From positions 1,782,718-1,846,717 of the forward strand of contig CP012155.1 of assembly GCA_001602415.1 (NCBI GenBank): 64,000 bases of DNA, written 5' to 3'. Position 1 is the stretch's first letter. Each line of letters begins with the position of its first letter. The DNA comes from Bacteroidetes bacterium UKL13-3. GTDB lineage: Bacteria; Bacteroidota; Bacteroidia; UKL13-3. This document shows, piece after piece, positions 27,485 through 37,165 of this stretch. The notes under the pieces were generated by a model. The model saw only the letters and a list, made by a program, of their open reading frames with translations, did no database searches and had not been told where the DNA came from. The position numbers and the translations under genes were made by a program.

Positions 27485-28072
27485 TTATTTAACTCTAATA
27501 ACCTTATTTGTTTCTAACTTATACTCCTGGCCGCTTTCTGAACAAATTGCCTTACCATTTTTATCGAACGCTAATTTTTGACCGTATTCGCTCTTCCACC
27601 CTATTTGTTTGGCTGGATTTCCTACAACGAGTGCATAGTCTGGAACTTCTTTCGTTACCACTGCTCCCGCTCCGATAAAGGCATATTTACCGATATTGTG
27701 TCCGCATACAATAGTTGCATTGGCTCCAATACTAGCTCCCTTACCCACATTTGTTTTCGAATACTGCCCTCTCCTATTCACAGCACTACGAGGATTAATC
27801 ACATTCGTAAATACCATTGAGGGACCTAAAAACACATCCGACTCACAGGTAACACCCGTGTATATGGATACATTGTTTTGCACTTTTACATTGTTTCCCA
27901 AAACCACCTCGGGCGATACCACTACGTTTTGACCAATATTGCAATTATTACCTAACGTACAGTTTGACATAATATGCGAAAAATGCCAGATCTTCGTTCC
28001 AGGTCCGATGGTACAACCTTCATCAACAATTGCCGTTTCGTGTGCAAAATATTGCTGTTCTGCCTTCTCCAT
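27485..28072 (-). CDS. wbpD: Hexapeptide-repeat acetyltransferase, WbpD-like
   Basis: 195 residues made of left-handed beta-helix hexads: [69 protein letters not shown] and [20 protein letters not shown]. The YxxxxGNPAKxIG end is standard for sugar N-acetyltransferases. WbpD acetylates the C3 amino group of UDP-GlcNAc(3NH2)A with acetyl-CoA. The stop and the next gene's start are adjacent (27484/27485), showing tight operon packing between wbpE and wbpB. Confidence 0.87.
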   Translation of the reverse strand: MEKAEQQYFAHETAIVDEGCTIGPGTKIWHFSHIMSNCTLGNNCNIGQNVVVSPEVVLGNNVKVQNNVSIYTGVTCESDVFLGPSMVFTNVINPRSAVNRRGQYSKTNVGKGASIGANATIVCGHNIGKYAFIGAGAVVTKEVPDYALVVGNPAKQIGWKSEYGQKLAFDKNGKAICSESGQEYKLETNKVIRVK

Positions 28073-28075
28073 TTT

Positions 28076-29203
28076 TTACTTATAAAATGATTTAATCTCG
28101 TTTACAATATATTCTTGCGTTTCCCTACTCAACTCCGTATGCATGGGTAGCGACAATACACAATCCGTTAGCGACTCCGCTATTGAGAATGAACCCTTAG
28201 GATATTTATCCGAATAATATGCTTTTTGCAAATGCATCGGAATAGGGTAATAAATCATTGTTGGAATACCTTTTCCTTCAAGGTGTTTTTTTAGTTCATC
28301 GCGTTTGCCATCACTCACTTTTAAAGTGTATTGATGAAACACATGTGTTGATTGTTTATTGCGAACAGGGATTTGCAATTGATTGACTTCTTTGAGCAAC
28401 TCATCATAAACTGAAGCTGCTGCCGAACGTGCCTCGCTGTATTGGGTGAGATAGTTTAATTTAACAGCTAAAATAGCTGCTTGTAAAGTATCTAATCGTG
28501 AGTTCACACCAATCGTATCGTGATGGTATTTTTTCTCCTGGCCATGATTGGCAATCATTTTAATGTAATTCCCAAGATAATCGTCATTGGTAAACATTGC
28601 ACCACCATCTCCATAACAGCCTAAGTTTTTTGATGGAAAAAAAGAGGTGCAACCAATCGTTCCAATCGTTCCTGCCATTTTTTTACCCCCATCTAAAAAA
28701 GTGAATTCAGCTCCAATTGCCTGGGCTGTGTCTTCAATTACATAAATATTGTGCTTATCGGCTATGGCAATAATTTGTTCCATATCGGAACATTGTCCGT
28801 ATAAATGAACAGGAACAATTGCTTTAGTTTTGGGTGTAATGGCAGCTTCAATCTTACCACAATCAATGTTAAACGTATCTGGATTCACATCTACCCAAAC
28901 AGGAGTTAATCCCAATAAGGCAATTACTTCGGCAGTAGCCACATAGGTGAAGGCCGGCACAATTACTTCGTCTATGGGTTTCAAATTCAATGCCATCATG
29001 GCTATTTGAAGCGCATCCGTTCCATTGGCACAAGGAATCACATGTTTAGCACCTGTGAATTTAGCTAGATTTCCTGCAAACTGTTGCACCAATTTACCAT
29101 TAATAAACTCAGCAGATTCCACACATGTAATAATTGCCGAATCAATTTCAGCCTTTATTTGCTTGTACTGACCCTTAAGGTCAACCATTTCAATTTTGTT
29201 CAT
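28076..29203 (-). CDS. wbpE: DegT/DnrJ/EryC1 aminotransferase, WbpE-like
   Basis: I choose the ATG at 29203 (MNKIEMVDLKGQYKQIK) because the family normally starts near xMVDLxxQ; seven extra codons upstream look untranslated. The product is 375 residues. PLP-binding features: FTGAKHVIPCANGTDALQIA, VIVPAFTYVATAEVIA, VIEDTAQAIGAEF, and the Schiff-base lysine in TSFFPSKNLGCYGDGGAMF. The family adds an amino group to keto-sugars using glutamate; WbpE works on UDP-3-keto-GlcNAcA made by WbpB. It sits between wbpA and wbpD. Confidence 0.9.
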   Translation of the reverse strand: MNKIEMVDLKGQYKQIKAEIDSAIITCVESAEFINGKLVQQFAGNLAKFTGAKHVIPCANGTDALQIAMMALNLKPIDEVIVPAFTYVATAEVIALLGLTPVWVDVNPDTFNIDCGKIEAAITPKTKAIVPVHLYGQCSDMEQIIAIADKHNIYVIEDTAQAIGAEFTFLDGGKKMAGTIGTIGCTSFFPSKNLGCYGDGGAMFTNDDYLGNYIKMIANHGQEKKYHHDTIGVNSRLDTLQAAILAVKLNYLTQYSEARSAAASVYDELLKEVNQLQIPVRNKQSTHVFHQYTLKVSDGKRDELKKHLEGKGIPTMIYYPIPMHLQKAYYSDKYPKGSFSIAESLTDCVLSLPMHTELSRETQEYIVNEIKSFYK

Positions 29204-29224
29204 TAAGCAATAATATTCTATCAA

Positions 29225-30499
29225 TTATAATCTACCATCAACAAGCGTTCTGTCAATACATGCTTTGGTATCAAAAATAACCGCATTATTTGCCTTAAAA
29301 GCACTGTAATCTAAGGTTAAAAATTCGTTGTGCGCCACGGCAACAATCACAGCAGCGTATGGTTTAACCGATAGTTTTGGCAGTAAATCAATATTGTATT
29401 CGTGTTTTACTTCTGCGATATCGGCCCAAGGATCATACACATCTACATTGATTTGAAATTGTTTCAACTCATTATAAATATCAACAACCTTGGTATTACG
29501 CACATCAGGACAATTTTCCTTAAAGGTAACACCCAATATTAATACATCTGCTCCTTTAATGGAACCTCCTTTTGCAATCATCAACTTCACTACTTTGTTG
29601 GCAACAAACATCCCCATATTATCATTTACCCTTCGGCCTGATAGAATAACTTGAGGGTGATAGCCGAGTGATTCGGCTTTATGTGCCAAATAATAAGGAT
29701 CAACTCCAATACAATGTCCACCAACCAACCCCGGTTTATATTTCAAAAAGTTCCATTTGGTGCCAGCTGCCTCCAAAACATCATGGGTATCTATTCCGAT
29801 GCGATCAAAAATAAGGGAGAGTTCGTTTACAAACGAAATATTGACATCCCGTTGGGCATTTTCTATAGCCTTGCTAGCTTCGGCAACTTTCATACTTGGA
29901 GCTTTATGTGTTCCAGCGGTAATGATGGATGCGTATAATTTATCAACGATTTCGGCAATCTCGGGAGTTGAGCCTGATGTTACCTTTTTAATTTTAGTAA
30001 GGGTGTTTACCTTGTCTCCCGGATTGATTCGTTCAGGCGAATATCCACAATAAAAATCTTTATTGAAGGTTAATCCGGAGTACTTTTCCAATACAGGAAC
30101 ACACTCTTCTTCTGTACAACCAGGATAGACTGTTGATTCATATATCACAATGTCTCCCCTTTTCAATACCTTACCCAACATTTCGGATGCCTTAATCAAT
30201 GGCGTCAAATCTGGGGCCTTAAATTGGTCGATAGGTGTTGGTACCGTTACAATAAAAATAGTGCACGACTGCAGGTCCAAAACATCAGATGAAAAAGAAA
30301 GCCCCTTATCGCCAGTTAATGACATGGCCATTCTCATCCCTTCCAAATCAGCCTCTTGTGTACTATCAAAACCTGATTTTAAGCCTTCTATCCTTTGGGT
30401 ATTAATATCAAATCCGAGAACCTTATATTTTTTCCCAAATTCGATGGCCAATGGCAATCCAACATATCCTAATCCTATAATTGCTATATTAAATTTCAT
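29225..30499 (-). CDS. wbpA: Nucleotide-sugar dehydrogenase, WbpA/WbpO type (copy 1)
   Basis: 424 residues of the UDP-glucose/GDP-mannose dehydrogenase family. NAD site IAIIGLGYVGLPLAIEFGKK; TVPTPIDQFKAPDLTPL; YESTVYPGCTEEECVP; catalytic C263 in GGHCIGVDPYYLAH; C-terminal FKENCPDVRNTKVVDI. Members with YSPERINPGD oxidise UDP-GlcNAc or UDP-GalNAc to the uronic acid. This is the first step of the wbpB/E/D/I pathway downstream of it. A second gene of the same length with roughly 85 percent identical protein lies at 34686, yet the DNA differs at many third positions. The 161-bp spacer upstream may hold an internal promoter. Confidence 0.92.
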   Translation of the reverse strand: MKFNIAIIGLGYVGLPLAIEFGKKYKVLGFDINTQRIEGLKSGFDSTQEADLEGMRMAMSLTGDKGLSFSSDVLDLQSCTIFIVTVPTPIDQFKAPDLTPLIKASEMLGKVLKRGDIVIYESTVYPGCTEEECVPVLEKYSGLTFNKDFYCGYSPERINPGDKVNTLTKIKKVTSGSTPEIAEIVDKLYASIITAGTHKAPSMKVAEASKAIENAQRDVNISFVNELSLIFDRIGIDTHDVLEAAGTKWNFLKYKPGLVGGHCIGVDPYYLAHKAESLGYHPQVILSGRRVNDNMGMFVANKVVKLMIAKGGSIKGADVLILGVTFKENCPDVRNTKVVDIYNELKQFQINVDVYDPWADIAEVKHEYNIDLLPKLSVKPYAAVIVAVAHNEFLTLDYSAFKANNAVIFDTKACIDRTLVDGRL

Positions 30500-30660
30500 A
30501 TTTCCAATTGTATTTTTCTATATTAAATTACTTTTTATACAGCTTCGCCCCTTCAGTCACAATCTGAACTTGGTTAAACAATATTTAATTAAACTACTCA
30601 CCTATTAATACCAATATTAATAATACCATAACAACCGCTTCGGAAATTGCTAGATGGATT

Positions 30661-31731
30661 CTAAGCAAGAAAACCATTCATGAGCATTTTTCTGAAACGA
30701 GAAAATGTTAACAATAATAGAGAGGTGAAAAGTCCAAAAAAACCACCCCCAATTAATCCAGTCAATTTTCCTTTTTTTACTTTTTCGAGAGGAAAAATAG
30801 GACGATCAATAATTTGAATTAATGGCTCTTCTCTCATTAAAGTGTATTTCGCGATTTCAGTATTTTTTATTAACTCACCATACATTGTGGTTAAAATCTG
30901 CACATTCAGCTGCTTTTTAGAAAAAGAAACATTTCCCTGAGCCCTAATAATATTTATATTCTGATCTTTAGTGGAAGCAGCTCCATAAATATTGATATCA
31001 AGTTGCCTCTTGACTGAATCCAACCTGGCTTCAAGTATGTCTAGGTTTCTCTTAGATTTTTGCGTTTTACTCTCAATATACATATTGGAAGCTGCATTCA
31101 CAAGAACCTCGGTAAAATACTTTGCAAACAACTCATCAGGAGATTTAACCTTCACACTTATTATGCTTAGCTTCTTTTCTACTTTTGCAACTGATAAACT
31201 TACAGTTTTAATTGATTTGTAAACGGAATACAAAACACTGTCCTTTTTAATTCCGAATGCCGCCCTGTCCTCATTTTCTGTGAAGGTAATTGAGGCTAAA
31301 TCAGGTCTACTTTTCTCCCACTCTTCTCTTATTTTGTTATACTCAAGATATCTGTTTATTAATAAAATTCGTTTTCCTTCTATTTCGACCGCACTTAGAA
31401 GAGCTTTCTCTATTATATATCTTGATTTGATTAATTCTATATTATTCTCACCAGAAAATGCTCCTCCTCCGCTTGTCCCCCCTAATTCAATACCTAATTG
31501 ACTCGCAATTCCTGAATAGGAGCTTCCTGTTCCTTTTTCTTCTAGCGCAAAAGTTAATTCAGCGGTGTAAATTGGTTTGGAAACATATGCTCTAATAAAA
31601 CCAATGCAAGCACCAATCAAACTACAAATTAGAATTAATACCCATTTAGATTTAAAATAGTTATACCAATCCGTTAGCCTCAGAATAATCTGTCTGAGCG
31701 TTATTTCATCACTTGTTATCTGCTCACTCAT
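30661..31731 (-). CDS. wzz: Wzz-like chain-length determinant protein
   Basis: 356 residues. Two membrane helices frame a large periplasmic part: SKWVLILICSLIGACIGFIRA near residues 29-50 and LTGLIGGGFFGLFTSLLLL near 322-342, with the proline-containing PIFPLEKVKKGK just before the second, as in Wzz/PCP proteins. The middle is rich in helix with KSKRNLDILEARLDSVKRQL as a coiled coil. There is no tyrosine-kinase domain. Such proteins set the length of polysaccharide chains. It lies 9 bp downstream of the first SLBB export protein. Confidence 0.85.
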   Translation of the reverse strand: MSEQITSDEITLRQIILRLTDWYNYFKSKWVLILICSLIGACIGFIRAYVSKPIYTAELTFALEEKGTGSSYSGIASQLGIELGGTSGGGAFSGENNIELIKSRYIIEKALLSAVEIEGKRILLINRYLEYNKIREEWEKSRPDLASITFTENEDRAAFGIKKDSVLYSVYKSIKTVSLSVAKVEKKLSIISVKVKSPDELFAKYFTEVLVNAASNMYIESKTQKSKRNLDILEARLDSVKRQLDINIYGAASTKDQNINIIRAQGNVSFSKKQLNVQILTTMYGELIKNTEIAKYTLMREEPLIQIIDRPIFPLEKVKKGKLTGLIGGGFFGLFTSLLLLTFSRFRKMLMNGFLA

Positions 31732-31740
31732 AATGTTGTT

Positions 31741-34494
31741 TTATCGTGTAACAGTTTGCAATAGTAGATACAGGGTAATTAACCCAGTGATTTTAACGGT
31801 AGTTCTTTCAATCACATTGGTCCAATTTACCGGTTCCGATTGTTTTTTCAATTCTTTGTCCTTTTTGGGTTTGGTCACCACATAAACTGTTCCACCTTTT
31901 TTAACTTTTGGATAGATTTTAAAGACCACAAAATTCTTGGTGCGGCTTACTTTACCATTGTTCTCTAATACGTATGTTTTGCGTTTAAAACTGGTTTTGG
32001 TAAACCCGTTGGCAAATTCCTTTACATAATAATTTGCGCGTTTACCTTGTGTAAAGGGAGCATTTACTTGCTCTTGGTTTACAACAGCTAAATATTCAAC
32101 ATCGCCCCTAATACCGGTAAAATCAATCACACGGGGTATGGATACTACATCGCCCTCTTTCAAAATATAATTGTACCTGGATCTTGGGCGCTTTACTGCG
32201 TCTTTTAAATTCATCACCACATATCCTCCTGGTAACGATGGTCGGTATAAGGTTGCTCCTTCCGGGAACGCAAAGCGGTTTAATCCCCCGGCACGTTTAA
32301 TCAATTCATCCAAATGTTCGTCCTTGCGTGCAAGGGCATACGTACCTGGGTATTTAACCTCTCCATTAATCGTTAAGTTTTTTGGCAATTCAAAATCGGG
32401 AACCATCCGCACAAATACTTGATCGAACGGATTAAGCTTAAAGTCGAGTTGATCTTGTGAAAGTTTGGCATCTTTGCCCATTTGCATGGTTTTAATAACC
32501 ACACGCGAAGCTTCACCGGGTTTATAATCATCAGCAAAAAAGCTGATGCGCGATATTTCAATATTAAGCAAGTCGGCTTCCATTTTAACCCCACCTGCCA
32601 CAAACAATAAATCAGAAACGGTCATGCCATTTACATAATCGTAATAACCGGGCTTGCGGAACAATCCAACTGCATTCACCTCCATTTTGTCTAAATAATC
32701 GGTAACAGCCACCACCGTTAATATATCGCCCCTTTGCAACAATTTGTTTTTGGCCGTATCCTCTGGGTTAGCCATCACCTCGGTGAGGTTAACCGGTATA
32801 AATACTTTGGTAAAATCGGGCAACGTGCGTACCAAGAAACTTCGCTCTTTGTTGGCCTCTTCCCTCACACCTCCGCTTAAGAAAACTAAATCGCTTAAGC
32901 GAATGCCTTCAAAATATTCAAACGTTGCGGGCCTGCGAAACAATCCTGAAGAAGAAACTTTTTTGGCGTCAATAAAATCGATGGTAGAAGAAATGCGCAG
33001 CACATCTCCTTCTTGCAACAACTTGTTCTCAGTTGCATCAATAGGCATGCCCACAATTTTTTGAAGGTTGATAGAGATATATTCTTTTGTTTTGTCTGGG
33101 TTTGTACGAATTAGGTAAGCCTTTTCGAGCAAGGCTTCTTTGCGCAATCCATTGGCGCGTTTAATCAAGTCGGAAATGCGGTCGCCCTTTACAAATTGGT
33201 AATTGCCTGCACGGTAAACAGGACCTGATATTTCTAGGTACTGGCGGAGTTCGGTTGATTTTGAGCCAATACTGATACGGTCACCATCTTTTAACGGATA
33301 TTTTTTCTTTGCAGCCCGCAGGCTGTCAAGCGAAAAATTGAACAATTGTTGTTGTGTTCCATCATCGCCTGAGCGGCTAACTTCAATCAATTTGGTATAA
33401 GCCGATGCACTTAATCCTCCGGCAAAAGCAATGAGATCCTCGAGATCCTCCTGAGGTTTAAGTTCATACAACATCGGTCGCTTTACCTCTCCTGATATGG
33501 TCACAATCTTGGCTGAAGGAGCAATATAGATATAATCATTGTCTTCAAGGTAAAAATCCATTTTAGAATTAGGATTGTTCAGGTACTCGTATACATCTAA
33601 CACCTTAATGGTTTTACCGTTTCGCCTAATTTGAATGGCACGCACAGAACCTAATTCGTTTGGTCCGCCAACAGCAATTAACGCATTGAAAGCGGTATTG
33701 AGGGCTGGTATTTTATAACTACCAGGTCTATTCACCTCACCAACAAAATTAACTGTTATGACACGAGAATACGATAGTGTTACCGTGAGTTGATTATTAG
33801 CTAAATCGAAAAACTGACCAAATTTGCTTCTGATTAAGGCTTTGGCATTTCCAAATGTTAATCCTTTAAGCATAATGGGGCCAATATTGGTTGGGTTGAT
33901 GGCTCCTTTGGGATCAACTTTTAACACCTCGTTAAAATAGGAAAACCCGAATACCGAAACCGTTAATTCGTCATTGGGACCAATGATATAACCATCGGGC
34001 GCTTTGGCATCGGTTGCTTTTTCGAAAAATTGAAGGTTATTGTTTTTAAAGAGATGATGTCCGTATATTTCGTTAGGGTTAAGTGCTGAATTCACTTCAA
34101 CCGGAGCAGCTACTTGCGGTGCGGGCGCAATAGGATTCACAATATTGGAACTTGCAGGAGGTGCAATATCTTTAATGTTTTGCGGAACCGATACACTTGT
34201 TTCGTTTACAACGGCAGCATCTACTTTTGGCGGAGCTGCCGCGGCAGGAGTAGCCCGAATTTTGGCCACTCTATCCTTGAGTTTTTGCAACTCGGCCGGG
34301 GGCATTCCATTTTTGAGTGCCAGTGCCTCTTGTTGCGATTCCGGGATACCACTTTTCTCCGATTCAACGATGTACTGACGAATCTGCGCATCCGACAGCT
34401 CATCCACTTTTACATTTTTAACATCAGCAGGAAGTTGCGCAAAAGCCGTGTGAACAAACAGCGACATCAATACGAAAAAAAATACTTTTCGCAT
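31741..34494 (-). CDS. Large SLBB-domain polysaccharide export protein (Wza-like), copy 1
   Basis: The ATG at 34494 starts a signal peptide (MRKVFFFVLMSLFVHTAFAQ), so the 27 upstream in-frame codons are left out; the product is 917 residues, far longer than E. coli Wza. After an N-terminal helical segment (VKVDELSDAQIRQYIVESE) comes the Poly_export core YIIGPNDELTVSVFGFSYF. Then a series of SLBB repeats follows, each with a V.GEV.RPG.Y or V...GLFR.PGYYDY type start and an ...L...AGG... centre. The C-terminus ends in a membrane span (ITGLITLYLLLQ). It should form or line the outer-membrane pore for a surface polysaccharide. Its paralog lies at 37166. Confidence 0.9.
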   Translation of the reverse strand: MRKVFFFVLMSLFVHTAFAQLPADVKNVKVDELSDAQIRQYIVESEKSGIPESQQEALALKNGMPPAELQKLKDRVAKIRATPAAAAPPKVDAAVVNETSVSVPQNIKDIAPPASSNIVNPIAPAPQVAAPVEVNSALNPNEIYGHHLFKNNNLQFFEKATDAKAPDGYIIGPNDELTVSVFGFSYFNEVLKVDPKGAINPTNIGPIMLKGLTFGNAKALIRSKFGQFFDLANNQLTVTLSYSRVITVNFVGEVNRPGSYKIPALNTAFNALIAVGGPNELGSVRAIQIRRNGKTIKVLDVYEYLNNPNSKMDFYLEDNDYIYIAPSAKIVTISGEVKRPMLYELKPQEDLEDLIAFAGGLSASAYTKLIEVSRSGDDGTQQQLFNFSLDSLRAAKKKYPLKDGDRISIGSKSTELRQYLEISGPVYRAGNYQFVKGDRISDLIKRANGLRKEALLEKAYLIRTNPDKTKEYISINLQKIVGMPIDATENKLLQEGDVLRISSTIDFIDAKKVSSSGLFRRPATFEYFEGIRLSDLVFLSGGVREEANKERSFLVRTLPDFTKVFIPVNLTEVMANPEDTAKNKLLQRGDILTVVAVTDYLDKMEVNAVGLFRKPGYYDYVNGMTVSDLLFVAGGVKMEADLLNIEISRISFFADDYKPGEASRVVIKTMQMGKDAKLSQDQLDFKLNPFDQVFVRMVPDFELPKNLTINGEVKYPGTYALARKDEHLDELIKRAGGLNRFAFPEGATLYRPSLPGGYVVMNLKDAVKRPRSRYNYILKEGDVVSIPRVIDFTGIRGDVEYLAVVNQEQVNAPFTQGKRANYYVKEFANGFTKTSFKRKTYVLENNGKVSRTKNFVVFKIYPKVKKGGTVYVVTKPKKDKELKKQSEPVNWTNVIERTTVKITGLITLYLLLQTVTR

Positions 34495-34685
34495 GTGGAT
34501 GGTACCGCAAAAAGAACCAAAACAGTTATGAATCATAGGTTTAACAAAACGAATATTTTTACAAGTATAGGTCATTTGAGGAAAATGCGGATAGTTTACT
34601 TTGGTTGTCTAATCGGGGTGCTGTTGAATCATTGTCTTTAGTGCTGCGGGACTCCCTTTAGGGTCGGTGTAGCGAATGTTACGAA

Positions 34686-35960
34686 CTACAATCTGCCATC
34701 AACCAGCGTTCTATCTATACAAGCTTTGGTATCAAAAATAACGGCACCATGTGCTTTAAAAGCTGGGTAATCGAGAGTTAAAAATTCGGTATGGGCTACT
34801 GCAACAATTACCGCATCATAATCTTTGTTAGGAAGAGCTGGTAACAACTCAAGTTGGTATTCGTGCTTTACTTCAGCAGCGTTTGCCCAAGGATCGTATA
34901 TGTCGACATTAATTTGAAACTGCTTTAATTCGTTGTAGATGTCAACCACTTTGGTATTGCGCACATCAGGGCAGTTTTCTTTGAAGGTAACACCCAAAAT
35001 AAGTACGTTGGCGCCTTTAATAGACTTGCCTTTGCCAATCATGAGTTTCACAACCTTGTTGGCAACAAACATTCCCATATTATCATTCACTCTTCTGCCC
35101 GATAAAATAACTTGCGGGTGGTAGCCTAGAGATTCAGCCTTGTGAGCAAGGTAATAAGGATCTACGCCAATGCAATGTCCGCCTACCAAACCCGGTTTAT
35201 ACTTCAAGAAATTCCATTTTGTTCCTGCTGCTTCCAGCACATCATTGGTATCAATACCGATACGGTCAAAAATCAATGCCAGTTCGTTTACAAAAGAAAT
35301 ATTGACATCGCGCTGAGCATTTTCGATTGCTTTACTGGCTTCGGCAACTTTTATGCTTGGTGCCTGATGTGTTCCAGCTTCGATAATAGAACCATACAAT
35401 TGATTGACCAAAGTAGCAATTTCCGGGGTTGATCCGGATGTTACCTTTTTAATTTTGGTTAAGGTATTTATTTTGTCGCCTGGGTTAATGCGCTCAGGAG
35501 AGTAACCACAAAAGAAATCAATATTAAACTTCAACCCGGAGTGTTTTTCTAGAACAGGTACGCACTCTTCTTCGGTACAGCCGGGATATACGGTAGATTC
35601 ATAAATGACGATATCTCCTTTTTTGAGTACTTTGCCCAACATCTCAGAAGCTTTTAACAGAGGCGTTAAATCGGGTGCTTTAAACTGATCAATTGGAGTA
35701 GGAACTGTTACAATAAAAACTGTTGCCGAATGAAGGTCATTTACATCAGCTGAAAAACGAAGCCCATTGTTAACCGTTGTGCTCGTTGCCACCTTCATTC
35801 CTTCGAGGTCGGCTTCTTGCGTGCAATCAATGCCCGATTGCAATTCGGCTACACGTTTGGTGTTGATATCAAAACCAATAACGTTGTATTTTTTACCAAA
35901 CTCAATAGCAAGGGGTAATCCAACATATCCTAAACCAATAACGGCAATTGTACTTTTCAT
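34686..35960 (-). CDS. Nucleotide-sugar dehydrogenase, WbpA/WbpO type (copy 2)
   Basis: I choose the ATG at 35960 (MKSTIAVIGLGYVGLPL), which matches the start of copy 1; both are then 424 residues. All family motifs are present, with the catalytic cysteine in GGHCIGVDPYYLAH. Differences from copy 1 cluster in the first 90 residues and around residues 170-205 and 365-395; residues 205-340 are nearly identical. Its upstream neighbour is a WbpP-like UDP-GlcNAc 4-epimerase. In Pseudomonas and in the Vi antigen system such an epimerase is paired with a UDP-GalNAc(A) dehydrogenase (WbpO/TviB), so this copy may supply UDP-GalNAcA while copy 1 feeds the ManNAc3NAcA route; substrates cannot be read from sequence alone. 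Confidence 0.9.
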   Translation of the reverse strand: MKSTIAVIGLGYVGLPLAIEFGKKYNVIGFDINTKRVAELQSGIDCTQEADLEGMKVATSTTVNNGLRFSADVNDLHSATVFIVTVPTPIDQFKAPDLTPLLKASEMLGKVLKKGDIVIYESTVYPGCTEEECVPVLEKHSGLKFNIDFFCGYSPERINPGDKINTLTKIKKVTSGSTPEIATLVNQLYGSIIEAGTHQAPSIKVAEASKAIENAQRDVNISFVNELALIFDRIGIDTNDVLEAAGTKWNFLKYKPGLVGGHCIGVDPYYLAHKAESLGYHPQVILSGRRVNDNMGMFVANKVVKLMIGKGKSIKGANVLILGVTFKENCPDVRNTKVVDIYNELKQFQINVDIYDPWANAAEVKHEYQLELLPALPNKDYDAVIVAVAHTEFLTLDYPAFKAHGAVIFDTKACIDRTLVDGRL

Positions 35961-36138
35961 TCTACATTTTTTTGCTAGTAACCCAACACAGCTTCGCTTG
36001 GTCAGTCCCATTATTTTTTAGGTTAAGGGGATCTGTAAAGCGTTTTAGGGCTGCAATAATACTGTTTATTCGTAGATTATGCGTGTAAATAAGTGAGCTA
36101 AACCGTTAATGCTAGTTATCAAGATTTTATAATACTCC

Positions 36139-37125
36139 TTAATCTGCGTTCCGATACCATTCGAATGTTTTCCGAATACCGTCCTCTAGGTGAATCGTTG
36201 GGGTGTAAGCCAATTTTTGCTTTGCCTTGCTTATATCAGCCAAACTATCCACGATTTCGCTTTTGGGTAAGTCGATATAGATTGGGGTAATATTTTTGGC
36301 GGCAATTGCTGCTAGCATCTCTAGTATTTCTTTTACTGATGCACTCCCTCCTGCTGAAATATTATAAACATCATTCAATGCCTGTTCATTTTCGGTGAGC
36401 ATGGCTAAAACATTTGCCTGCAACACATTATCGATATAGGTAAAATCGCGCGTTTGTTCTCCGGTTCCTTTAATGATTGGAGATTCATTTTTGAGTATGG
36501 CTTGAATAAATAAAGGAATAACAGCAGCATAGGAGCCCAATGGATTTTGTTTGGGGCCAAACACGTTGAAATAACGCAAGCCAATAAGTTCCATGCCAAA
36601 GTTTAAGGCAAAAACCTTTGCATACAGTTCATTGGTGTATTTAGACACAGCATAAGGCGACAGCGGTGAGCCCACAAACGCTTCCAATTTGGGTAATTGT
36701 TGGTTATCGCCATATACCGATGAGGAGGAAGCATACACAAAACGCTTAATGCCATTATCACGCGCAGCAATGAGCATGTTTAAAAATCCGGTAATGTTTA
36801 CGTCATTCGTATCAATAGGATTTTCAATCGACCGTTTAACAGAGCCTAATGCAGCTTGGTGCGAAACATAATCAATATCTTTACACGCCTTTAAACAGGT
36901 GAGTGGATTCCGAATATCTCCCTCGATAAATTGAAAGGCGGGATGATGAATGAACGGTTCAATATTTTTATAAAACCCATTGCTCAAATTATCAAGCACC
37001 ACAACCTTTTTAGCTCCCTTGTTAAGCAAGTGTTCAACCAAGTTGGATCCAATAAATCCGGCACCGCCTGTAATTAAAAATCGTGTATCTTCTATTTTCC
37101 GCATGTGTACTTGATTGATGGGCAT
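36139..37125 (-). CDS. wbpP: NAD-dependent epimerase, WbpP/TviC-like (UDP-GlcNAc 4-epimerase)
   Basis: Up to 328 residues (an ATG at 37104 would give 321). An extended SDR: FLITGGAGFIGSNLVEHLL (GxxGxxG), VVLDNLSNG, the catalytic SSSVYGD...Y-x3-K in SPYAVSKYTNELYAKVFA, and GLRYFNVFGPKQNP. The block HQAALGSVKRSIENPIDTND is characteristic of the WbpP group, which interconverts UDP-GlcNAc(A) and UDP-GalNAc(A) rather than the simple glucose/galactose pair. It lies between the second SLBB gene and the second dehydrogenase. Confidence 0.88.
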   Translation of the reverse strand: MPINQVHMRKIEDTRFLITGGAGFIGSNLVEHLLNKGAKKVVVLDNLSNGFYKNIEPFIHHPAFQFIEGDIRNPLTCLKACKDIDYVSHQAALGSVKRSIENPIDTNDVNITGFLNMLIAARDNGIKRFVYASSSSVYGDNQQLPKLEAFVGSPLSPYAVSKYTNELYAKVFALNFGMELIGLRYFNVFGPKQNPLGSYAAVIPLFIQAILKNESPIIKGTGEQTRDFTYIDNVLQANVLAMLTENEQALNDVYNISAGGSASVKEILEMLAAIAAKNITPIYIDLPKSEIVDSLADISKAKQKLAYTPTIHLEDGIRKTFEWYRNAD

Positions 37126-37165
37126 GGATTATCAATTATTTTATTGCTCAATCCCCAATTCTTAA

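Noticed and set aside
30150-30608. 152-codon plus-strand frame opposite the first dehydrogenase
   Set aside because: Antisense to a conserved gene; the mirrored frame in the paralog region is broken.
34114-34641. 175-codon plus-strand frame opposite the first SLBB gene
   Set aside because: Low-complexity arginine/cysteine-rich translation lying antisense to a clear coding region.
34686-35960. Recent duplication or gene conversion between the two dehydrogenase genes
   Set aside because: Silent-site differences are frequent even in the most conserved protein stretch, so recent exchange is unlikely.
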